From the NCBI GenBank assembly GCA_049964655.1, contig JBMFXC010000012.1, positions 1 through 44,456 on the forward strand: a stretch of DNA of 44,456 nucleotides, read 5' to 3'. Every line of letters begins with the position of its first letter. Position 1 is the first letter of the stretch. Both the position numbers and the translations under genes were made by a program. The stretch is from JAJZJT01 sp049964655. GTDB lineage: Bacteria > Actinomycetota > Acidimicrobiia > Acidimicrobiales > RAAP-2. This document shows positions 17,401 through 23,760 of this stretch, piece by piece. The notes under the pieces were generated by a model. That model did not search any database. It saw only the letters and a list, made by a program, of their open reading frames with translations, and was not told where the DNA came from.

Positions 17401-18020
17401 CCTTCGAGCTGCACCTGGCCGCTGGCGGTGGAGCCCGGGCATCGCTCGCCCGCATCGGAGCGTTGGTGGCCACGTCGGTGGGCGGCGGTGAGGACCACGG
17501 ACTGGACGCAGCGACGACCGACGCGCTGGTCGAGTGGGGCCACCGACTGGCGGGACGATCGGATGCCTCGACGTTGCTCGCCGGCCACCTGACCGGGTCG
17601 ATCGACGTCGTCGTCCGCCTGGCGGGTGATGGCCCGCCGCGCTTCGTCGTCGTCGACTACAAGACGAACCGGTTGCACGACCCGGACCGGCCGGCGGGAC
17701 GCCACGACTACGGGCGGGAGGCACTGGCGGCCTCCATGGTGGCTCACGACTACCCGTTGCAGGCGCTGCTGTACACGGTGGCGCTCCACCGGTACTTGCG
17801 GTGGCGACTGCCTGACTACGACCCGGCGACCCATCTCGGAGGTGTCGCCTACCTGTTCCTGCGCGGCCTGGTTCCCGATCCTGCCGATCCCGACGACCCC
17901 CCCGGGGTCTTCGGCTGGCGAATTGCCCCCCGGCTCGTCGAAGCGACGAGCGAGCTGTTGGCCGGTCGGGGGCCAGACGTCGCCGATCACGACGACGGCG
18001 TACCCGGAGCCCCCAGGTGA
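14475..18020 (+). CDS. recB: Exodeoxyribonuclease V subunit beta (RecB)
   Basis: RecB is the 3'-5' SF1 helicase plus nuclease of RecBCD. The protein is 1181 residues. Helicase motifs appear in order: Walker A EASAGTGKT (residues 25-33), Ia LFVTFTRAAVAELRDRI, II VAFVDEFQDTDPVQWDIF, III QAVYGFRGADIPTYL, IV TNWRSD, V VQVLTVWAAKGLEFGIVC and VI RLLYVALTRAKHQVVVW. The C-terminal PD-(D/E)XK nuclease has GTLVHAVLEGADF and the catalytic D-x-K in VVVDYKTN (Asp1061, Lys1063), followed by ALLYTVALHRYLRWRLP. The nuclease therefore looks intact. GTG 14475 overlaps the recC stop (GTGA); its own stop overlaps recD the same way, so stoichiometry is likely set by coupled translation. Confidence 0.96.
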   Translation: MTSPPASPRTFDLLGPLPSGRTAIEASAGTGKTFALATLAVRFVAEADVPVSELLFVTFTRAAVAELRDRIRGRLVGAVTYLRGDETPVPDDPLGAHLAACHRSARLARLERAVAELDGASVLTIHGFATQVLPTLGLGSGVDPDLVPTGSAERLVRQVCADVLAMASVEGRSPEDLPGLGQLVDETLACARTPDMAVEPAFDEPGASMRTRLLAELVRRSLAAADLRQRSAGVRSFDMVLADLRDAVHGPAGLVVSDALRSRYRVAFVDEFQDTDPVQWDIFSTLFGGEGSGTTLVLVGDPKQAVYGFRGADIPTYLAAVADASGVERASLDTNWRSDAPLLAGLEALLDGVTFGDPAIAFRPVSACEAHQGARLATATGDPVVPVEVRLAMGGGLVTATKAGRPKVAVSEALGAVLADLVAVVGEHLAGSTISAGDAPSGSSRPVRPSDLAVLVTTASVAEQVRAALVASGIPAVAAGRSVLETDAADQWRYLLDGVAHPADEGRARAVALSWFLGWTADELDTRGDEDLVAVNESLRRWGEVLAQSGPAAFVHRVRSETAVAARVLALPDGRRKLADLDHVGELLAAVPSGSYAGPAGLLDGLSGDLAGVQADGDRGRPDARRSEGTEDAVQVLTVWAAKGLEFGIVCVPNLFQSATSRTLVDYHRSSDGARAHDVARGKEWPDRAGAAERRELMEREWVGESLRLLYVALTRAKHQVVVWWAPVQGAEQTGLARVLFGRVEGRVDPSCLVADPVSLPADAETARAVLAPVEQRASGLVRVEVIGSTSAARPVACSDDPVPEPTHTLAVATLERTPDRSRRRWSFSSLVAASATRGDPADPSVGERGAADEPDDDYSARDGQRGRSAEAPAPPAAAADPSPNRLADLPAGTAFGTLVHAVLEGADFAAADRRAALEAAARRELSRGATVPGGPVDLDTLVDALFAVLDAPLGPVLGHRRLADLVRSDRLDELSFELHLAAGGGARASLARIGALVATSVGGGEDHGLDAATTDALVEWGHRLAGRSDASTLLAGHLTGSIDVVVRLAGDGPPRFVVVDYKTNRLHDPDRPAGRHDYGREALAASMVAHDYPLQALLYTVALHRYLRWRLPDYDPATHLGGVAYLFLRGLVPDPADPDDPPGVFGWRIAPRLVEATSELLAGRGPDVADHDDGVPGAPR

Positions 18021-19951
18021 CCCCGGGCCCCGAGGTGACGGGCGACCGCCGGGGACGGCCCTCACCGGCGACCGGCCCGTTGCCGCTCGAGGTGCTCGCC
18101 CCCTTCGTGTCGGCGGGACGGCTCTCGTCGACGGCCTGCCAGGTGGCGGCGACGGTCGCCCGGCTCGTCCCCGGCCTCGACGAGTGGTCCGTCCTCGCCC
18201 TCGCGGCTGCCACCGAAGCACCGCAGCTCGGTCATGTCCGTCTCGACCTCGACGCCGTCGACGCCCTGCTCGTCGGTCACGACGGAGGCGGTGACGACTC
18301 GGGCGAGCTCCCGTGGCCCGATCCCCGGGCGTGGTCGTCCGTCCTCGCCGGAAGCCCCGTGGTGTCGAGCCCCGAGCGTGCGAACGACGACCCGGTCCGT
18401 CCCCTCGTCTTGGAGGGGCGCTCGCTCTACCTGCACCGACTGTGGCGAGCCGAGGTCGAGGTGGCCGCCGCACTGCTGGGCCGGGCGTCGTCGGGCGGGG
18501 TGCCGACGTCTCCGGGGCAGGACGAGGTCCTCGACGTGCTCTTCCCGCCGATCGGCGAGCCGGGTGACTCCCGGGTGCCAGTGGGACTGGGTGGAGAGCG
18601 CGCCACCGAGGACCTCCAGCGCCGGGCCGCTCGCCTCGGCCTGTCCGCCCGGGTGTCGGTGATCGCCGGTGGTCCGGGCACCGGCAAGACCCGTACGGTC
18701 GCCCGCCTGCTCGCCGCCGAGTGGCGGCTGGCCACCGCCGGAGGGCGCGTGGCAACCGTCGCCCTCGCTGCACCGACGGGCAAGGCCGCCGCCCGTCTCA
18801 CGGCCGCCTTGCGCACCGCCGTCGACGAGGCAGTCGTCGAGGGGGTCCTCGACGCGGCGGCAGCCGACGAGCTCAGGCAGATCGAGGCGACGACCGTCCA
18901 CCGGCTGGTGGGGCGCACTCCGGAACTGGGGCTCCCCGGGCACGACCGTCTGCTCCCCTACGACCTGGTGGTGGTCGACGAGACCTCGATGGTGTCGTTG
19001 CCGGTGCTCGGGCGGCTGGTGCGGGCCCTACGGCCCGATGCCCGGCTCGTCCTGGTCGGTGACCCGTTCCAGCTGACGAGCGTCGAGGCGGGCACGGTCA
19101 TGCGTGACCTGGTCGGCCCACCGGGATCGACCGAGCCGACCGCTCGGGAAAGCCGCCCGGGTCGGCTCCCCGTCACCGTGCTCGCACGCGTGCACCGTTT
19201 CGGCGCCGGCTCGGGCATCGCCACCCTGGCCGCGCTGGTCCGCAGCGGCGATGTCGAGGGGACGCTCGCTGTCCTCCGCTCCGGCTCGGACGACGTGGCC
19301 TGGATCGAGCCCGGTGACGGCTCCGGGGTGGCTGCGGTGGTGGCCCGGGCCGCCGCTGCCGCGGCCGAGGTCGTGGACCGAGCGCGTGCCGAGGACGTCC
19401 CCGGCGCCCTCGACGCGGCGGGGCGACTCAAGGTCCTCGCTGCCACCCGAGGCGGCCCGTTCGGGTTGGCCGACTGGAGCCGTCGGATCGAGCAGGCGGT
19501 CCTCGCCGCCACTGGCGGAGGGTGGTCCGGCGGCGGGTGGTCCGGGGCCAGCCGGTACCCGGTCGGGATGCCGGTGCTCGTCACCCGCAACGACCCGCTG
19601 ACAGGACTGGCCAACGGCGATGCCGGCGTGGTCGTCCTGGCCGGCACGGTGCCGGTCCTGGCGCGCCCGGTCGGCACGGGTGTCTCCACCGTGCCGGTCG
19701 CCCGGCTGGTCGACGCCGAGCCGTGGTGGGCGATGACCATCCACAAGAGCCAGGGCTCCGAGTTCGACCACGTGGTCGTCTCACTCCCGCACCCGGGCTC
19801 GCCAGTGCTCACCCGCGAGCTGCTCTACACGGCGCTCACGCGCGCCCGACGGACGGTCACCGTCGTCGCCGACGAGGCCTCGTTGCGTGCCGCCGTCGGC
19901 CGACCGGTCGTGCGTGCCTCGGGCCTCGGCGAACGTCTGTGGCGATCCTGA
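18017..19951 (+). CDS. recD: Exodeoxyribonuclease V subunit alpha (RecD)
   Basis: RecD is the 5'-3' SF1B helicase of RecBCD. The protein is 644 residues. A ~200-residue N-terminal domain precedes Walker A IAGGPGTGKTRTVARLLA (near residue 220). Then come motif II VVVDETSMVSLPVLGRLVRAL, motif III LVLVGDPFQLTSVEAG, motif V MTIHKSQGSEFDHVVVSLP and motif VI LLYTALTRARRTVTVV. A short GGGWSGGGWSG repeat sits in the linker before the 2B/SH3-like segment. GTG 18017 overlaps the recB stop. The operon ends here; the next gene is reached after a 184-bp spacer with its own promoter. RecD2 is excluded because recB and recC are present and the long N-terminal RecD2 domain is missing. Confidence 0.95.
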   Translation: MTPGPEVTGDRRGRPSPATGPLPLEVLAPFVSAGRLSSTACQVAATVARLVPGLDEWSVLALAAATEAPQLGHVRLDLDAVDALLVGHDGGGDDSGELPWPDPRAWSSVLAGSPVVSSPERANDDPVRPLVLEGRSLYLHRLWRAEVEVAAALLGRASSGGVPTSPGQDEVLDVLFPPIGEPGDSRVPVGLGGERATEDLQRRAARLGLSARVSVIAGGPGTGKTRTVARLLAAEWRLATAGGRVATVALAAPTGKAAARLTAALRTAVDEAVVEGVLDAAAADELRQIEATTVHRLVGRTPELGLPGHDRLLPYDLVVVDETSMVSLPVLGRLVRALRPDARLVLVGDPFQLTSVEAGTVMRDLVGPPGSTEPTARESRPGRLPVTVLARVHRFGAGSGIATLAALVRSGDVEGTLAVLRSGSDDVAWIEPGDGSGVAAVVARAAAAAAEVVDRARAEDVPGALDAAGRLKVLAATRGGPFGLADWSRRIEQAVLAATGGGWSGGGWSGASRYPVGMPVLVTRNDPLTGLANGDAGVVVLAGTVPVLARPVGTGVSTVPVARLVDAEPWWAMTIHKSQGSEFDHVVVSLPHPGSPVLTRELLYTALTRARRTVTVVADEASLRAAVGRPVVRASGLGERLWRS

Positions 19952-20038
19952 CGCGCGGCGGGGGCCATGCCCAGGGGACCGGCGTGGACCAGGCGGACCG
20001 GGGAACGGTCGTCGATCCGTAACGTGTCCGTCAGATGA

Positions 20039-20067
20039 TCGACACGAAACCGTAAAGGGTCTAGCCT
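20039..20067 (+). promoter_or_regulatory. Promoter of the sugar ABC importer operon
   Basis: TCGACA (20039-20044), a 17-bp spacer and TAGCCT (20062-20067) form a good housekeeping-type promoter. Transcription would start near 20074, giving a ~60-nt leader with AAGGGG just before the ATG at 20136. No obvious operator palindrome is visible. Confidence 0.6.
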
Positions 20068-20135
20068 CCGCAGCGAGGCCCCGAGCCAGACAGGGACCTC
20101 TGGCACGGCTGGACCACGACTGGGTAAGGGGAACC

Positions 20136-21380
20136 ATGAACCGAACTGACGAACACCGATCCGGGCGGGCCCGGCGATCGTGGTGGACACTCCCGGTGTC
20201 CCTCACGGCGGCCGCGCTCACGCTCGCCGCCTGCAGCTCGTCCTCGAGCTCGTCTACGACCACGACGTCCGCCTCCGGCTCGTCGAGCTCGAGCGGCGCT
20301 GCCGTCTCGGCGACGTCCTTCACCCGTGACTTCTCGACCATGGCCAGCCTGAAGAGCGTCGCCGCCAAGGGGAAGGGCAACATCACGGTCATCCTCCCCG
20401 ACACGGTGACGTCGGCCCGCTACACCGAGTTCGACGCGCCCTACCTCACCAAGGCGTTCGAGACGGCGGGGCTCACCTCGTCGCAGTTCACCGTCGAGAA
20501 CGCCCAGGGCAGTGACTCGACCCAGCTCACCGACGCCCAGACCGCCATCACCAACGGCGCCAGCGTCCTCGTCGTCGACCCGCTCGACTCGGGCGTCGGT
20601 GCCCAGATCGAGACGTACGCCAAGGCGCACGGTGTCCCGGTCATCGACTACGACCGTCTGACCCTGGGTGGAAGCCGCGCCTACTACGTGAGCTTCAACA
20701 ACGTCCAGGTCGGCAAGCTCATCGGCCAGGGCCTGGTGAGCTGCGTGGCGGCCTGGCACGTCACCAAGCCGAACGTGCTCGTCATGCGGGGCGCGCCGAC
20801 GGACAACAACGCGACGCTCTTCGCCCAGGGGTACGACGGCGTGCTCGCCTCCTACTTCAGCTCGGGCAAGTGGGTGAAGGCCGGTCAGCCTGCCGGCACC
20901 TGGACCCCGACCGTCGCCGAGACGGAGTTCCAGCAGGCCTACACGGCCGACCCGAAGATCAACGCCGCCCTCGTGCCGAACGACGAGAACGCCGCGCCGA
21001 TCATCACCTACCTGAAGAGCCTGCACATCCAGCCCAAGACCTTCCCGATCACCGGGCAGGACGCCACGCTGCAGGGCCTCCAGAACATCCTGTCGGGCTA
21101 CCAGTGCGGCACGGCCTACAAGCCGATCTACCTCGAGGCCCAGGCTGCTGCTGCCCTTGCCCTCTACCTGCGGGCCGGCGAGAAGCCCCCTGCCGGGCTG
21201 GTGAACGGCACGACCACGGACACCGTGTCCCACACCCAGGTGCCTTCGGTTCTGCTGACCCCCGAGTGGGTCACCCCGGCCAACATGGCGTCCACGGTGA
21301 TCAAGGACAACTTCGTACCGGCTTCGCAGCTGTGCACCGGTCTGACCGCGGCGTGCACAGCGGCAGGCATCAAGGCCTGA
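20136..21380 (+). CDS. Sugar ABC transporter substrate-binding lipoprotein (xylose type)
   Basis: The 414-residue protein is secreted and lipid-anchored. The N-terminus has Arg residues, a hydrophobic stretch SLTAAALTLAAC with lipobox LAAC, then a Ser/Thr-rich linker of ~25 residues tethering the domain. The mature part is a periplasmic-binding-protein type 1 fold: NITVILPDTVTSARYTEFDAPYL, ITNGASVLVVDPLDSGVG, AYAKAHGVPVIDYDRL-like and FPITGQDATLQGLQNILSGYQ. These match XylF-like binders (VIDYDRL, GQDA). Xylose or a similar pentose/aldose is the expected ligand, but ligand specificity is inferred only. The ATG at 20136 has AAGGGG four bases upstream. It is the first gene of an importer operon with the ATPase and permease; a hairpin follows the stop. 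Confidence 0.9.
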   Translation: MNRTDEHRSGRARRSWWTLPVSLTAAALTLAACSSSSSSSTTTTSASGSSSSSGAAVSATSFTRDFSTMASLKSVAAKGKGNITVILPDTVTSARYTEFDAPYLTKAFETAGLTSSQFTVENAQGSDSTQLTDAQTAITNGASVLVVDPLDSGVGAQIETYAKAHGVPVIDYDRLTLGGSRAYYVSFNNVQVGKLIGQGLVSCVAAWHVTKPNVLVMRGAPTDNNATLFAQGYDGVLASYFSSGKWVKAGQPAGTWTPTVAETEFQQAYTADPKINAALVPNDENAAPIITYLKSLHIQPKTFPITGQDATLQGLQNILSGYQCGTAYKPIYLEAQAAAALALYLRAGEKPPAGLVNGTTTDTVSHTQVPSVLLTPEWVTPANMASTVIKDNFVPASQLCTGLTAACTAAGIKA

Positions 21381-21402
21381 CCGTGGCGAGCAACGGTCAC
21401 CT

Positions 21403-21419
21403 GGGCGGCCCCACCGCCC
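21403..21419 (+). other. Intercistronic hairpin after the binding-protein gene
   Basis: GGGCGG, loop CCCCA, CCGCCC forms a perfect 6-bp stem in the 49-bp gap before the ATPase gene. Such hairpins commonly stabilise the upstream binding-protein mRNA or attenuate the downstream genes in ABC importer operons. Confidence 0.45.
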
Positions 21420-21429
21420 GGCGGCGACC

Positions 21430-22311
21430 GTGACGCCCGCCGACGACGCCTCCCGGCCCGCGGCAGCGGGCCGGGAGGCCATCGGCGGCGCCGAGGCCCG
21501 GTCAGAGGCCCGGCCCGGCCCGACCGCCGGCTTCGGGAGGCCGCCGCTCCTCGAGCTGCGCGGGATCACCAAGCACTTCGGTGCCGTCCAGGCGCTCGAC
21601 GGCGTCGACCTCGTCGCCGAGGCCGGGAAGGTGACCGCGTTGGTCGGCGACAACGGCGCCGGCAAGTCAGTCACCATCAAGACCGTCTCGGGCATCTGGG
21701 AGCCCGACGACGGACAGATCTTCTGGGACGGGCGGCCCGTCACGATCGCCCACCCCAACGACGCCCGTGACCTGGGGATCACGACCGTCTACCAAGATCT
21801 CGCCCTCTGCGACAACCTCGACATCGTCCAGAACATGTTCCTCGGGCGCGAGAAGCTCCGCCACCGGCTCCTCGACGAGGACGAGATGGAGCGCACGGCC
21901 AAGGCCACCCTGGCCGACCTGTCGGTCACCACCATCCGTTCCATCCGCCAGCCGGTCGCCTCGCTCTCCGGCGGTCAGCGTCAGTCGGTGGCGGTGGCCA
22001 AGGCGGTGATGGCCAACTCCAAGCTGGTCATCCTCGACGAGCCGACCGCCGCCCTGGGGGTCGCCCAGACCGAGATGGTCCTGTCGTTGGTGCGGCGGCT
22101 CTCCGACCAGGGGGTGGCCGTCCTCATCATCTCGCACAACCTGAACGACGTCTTCGCCGTTGCCGACATGCTCACGGTGCTCTACCTCGGGCACACGGTG
22201 GCGTCCGGTCCGATCACCGACTTCGACAGCCAGGTCGCCGTCGACTACATGACCACCGGGCGCTCGGCGCGTGACCACGCTTCGGCTGCCCGTACCACCG
22301 GGACGGAGTGA
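21430..22311 (+). CDS. Sugar ABC transporter ATP-binding protein, single ABC domain
   Basis: This is the ATPase of the pentose-type importer (CUT2 family), 293 residues. Walker A is VGDNGAGKSVTIKTVSG, Q-loop VYQDLALCDNLDIVQNMFLG, signature LSGGQRQSVAVAKAV, Walker B LVILDEPTAALG and H-loop ISHN. Classical CUT2 ATPases (XylG, RbsA, MglA) are ~500 residues with two fused ABC domains. This one has one, so it probably works as a homodimer, as in FrcA-like proteins. The N-terminal ~40 residues are low complexity. The start is GTG 21430. The stop overlaps a GTG of the permease (GTGA). Confidence 0.93.
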   Translation: MTPADDASRPAAAGREAIGGAEARSEARPGPTAGFGRPPLLELRGITKHFGAVQALDGVDLVAEAGKVTALVGDNGAGKSVTIKTVSGIWEPDDGQIFWDGRPVTIAHPNDARDLGITTVYQDLALCDNLDIVQNMFLGREKLRHRLLDEDEMERTAKATLADLSVTTIRSIRQPVASLSGGQRQSVAVAKAVMANSKLVILDEPTAALGVAQTEMVLSLVRRLSDQGVAVLIISHNLNDVFAVADMLTVLYLGHTVASGPITDFDSQVAVDYMTTGRSARDHASAARTTGTE

Positions 22312-22313
22312 GC

Positions 22314-23687
22314 ATGGGACCAGCCGATCGCGAGCCGACCGCCACCACCTCCTCGGGTGAGCTGGCCGAGGCGCCGCCGGCGATCGCCGGTGGCGGGGCA
22401 GCCTCGGCCCATGTCGACCATCGGGCCAAGGCCCAGGCGAGCGACGTCCAGCTCCTGGCAGCGACGAGCGTTACGGTCGGTTCGCTCGGCGAATGGGTCC
22501 GGGCGTGGTGGGTCCGGGCTCGTAGCGGCCAGGCAGGGGCCCTGCCCGTGGTCATCGGCCTCGTCGTCATCGCCCTGATCTTCCAGACCCAGGACACGGT
22601 GTTCCTGTCGGCGAGGAACCTCACCAACCTCTTCGTGCAGGGAACGACCTACGTCCTCCTCGGCATGGCCGAGGTCTTCGTGCTGCTCCTCGGCGAGATC
22701 GACCTGTCCGTCGGCTACGTGGCCGGTGTCGGTGCGGTGGTGATGGCCGAGCTGGTGGGGCCCGCCTACCACTGGCCGTGGTGGGCCGCCATGCTCGCCG
22801 GAGCCGGAGCAACGGCGCTGATCGGCCTGGTCAACGGGGTCATCGTCACCCTGCTCAAGATCCCCTCGTTCATCGTCACCCTGGCCGGCCTCCTCGGCTG
22901 GGAAGGCGTGCTCCTCTACCTCGTCGACCACGCCAAGGATGCCAACGGGGGGACCATCCCGATCACGAACAACGTGGTCTTCGACCTCGTCAACGGCACC
23001 ATCTCGACCGGCGCCGCCTGGATCGCCGGCGCAGTGCTGGTCGCCCTCTTCGCCGTCTTCGTCCTCCGACGCGACGGCCGTCGCCGCTCGAGCGGCCTGG
23101 CCGCCCCGCCGCTCGGCCTGACCGTGGTGAAGATCGTCGCCGTCGCCGCCGCCGCCGCCGCCCTGGTGGCCATCTGCAGCGCCAACCGCAGCACGGTAGG
23201 TGTCCTGACGGGCGTGCCCTGGGTCATACCGGCGACGCTCGCCGTCTTCGGCCTGTGGACGTTCCTGCTCGGGCGCACCCGCTTCGGCCGCTACATCTAC
23301 GCCATCGGGGGCAACGCCGAGGCCGCCCGCCGGGCCGGCATCAGCGTCACCGGGATGTACATCGGCGCGTTCGTCCTGGCTTCGTTGACCTCGGGGCTCG
23401 CTGGCATCGTGTACGCCTCGCGCCTTGGCTCGATCTCCAACAACATCGACGGCGGCACGTTGGTGCTCTACGCCGTGGCCGCCGCCGTCATCGGCGGTGC
23501 CAGCCTCTTCGGCGGGCGGGGTCGGATGATCGACGCCTTGCTCGGCGGGATCGTCATCGCCGCCATCTACAACGGCATGGGGATCCTCGGCATGAGCGCG
23601 GCTGCCCAGTACATGGTGACCGCCCTCGTGCTACTGGCTGCCGTCACCATCGACCGTCTGGCCCGTCGGGGCGAGCCCGGCTCCTGA
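22314..23687 (+). CDS. Sugar ABC transporter permease (xylose type, BPD_transp_2)
   Basis: This is an integral membrane permease of the CUT2 importer, ~457 residues. After a ~75-residue Ala-rich cytoplasmic N-terminus come ~10 hydrophobic segments, beginning LPVVIGLVVIALIF. Family signatures are VFLSARNLTNLF, EVFVLLLGEIDLSVGYVAGVGAVV, IPSFIVTLAGLLGWEGVLL, GGNAEAARRAGISVTGMYIGAFV and AAAVIGGASLFGGRGRM. The G-N-x-E-A-A-R-R-A-G-I segment is the ATPase-coupling loop. The extra middle loop (RRDGRRRSSGLAAPP) is characteristic of the XylH subgroup. ATG 22314 has GGAG five bases upstream; GTG 22308, overlapping the ATPase stop, is an alternative. No sugar-responsive regulator gene lies nearby. Confidence 0.92.
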   Translation: MGPADREPTATTSSGELAEAPPAIAGGGAASAHVDHRAKAQASDVQLLAATSVTVGSLGEWVRAWWVRARSGQAGALPVVIGLVVIALIFQTQDTVFLSARNLTNLFVQGTTYVLLGMAEVFVLLLGEIDLSVGYVAGVGAVVMAELVGPAYHWPWWAAMLAGAGATALIGLVNGVIVTLLKIPSFIVTLAGLLGWEGVLLYLVDHAKDANGGTIPITNNVVFDLVNGTISTGAAWIAGAVLVALFAVFVLRRDGRRRSSGLAAPPLGLTVVKIVAVAAAAAALVAICSANRSTVGVLTGVPWVIPATLAVFGLWTFLLGRTRFGRYIYAIGGNAEAARRAGISVTGMYIGAFVLASLTSGLAGIVYASRLGSISNNIDGGTLVLYAVAAAVIGGASLFGGRGRMIDALLGGIVIAAIYNGMGILGMSAAAQYMVTALVLLAAVTIDRLARRGEPGS

Positions 23688-23746
23688 TCCGGCCGGTCCG
23701 GCTGCTGGTCCGGCCAGCGCCGCCCGGGGGTGTCATCGCCGCCCGG

Positions 23747-23752
23747 TAGGGT
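23747..23752 (+). promoter_or_regulatory. -10 box of a leaderless helicase promoter
   Basis: TAGGGT ends eight bases before the GTG at 23761, with no Shine-Dalgarno sequence. No clear -35 is seen. The 73-bp spacer after the permease also holds a small hairpin GCTGG-TCCGG-CCAGC near 23704-23718. Confidence 0.45.
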
Positions 23753-23760
23753 GAGCCGCC

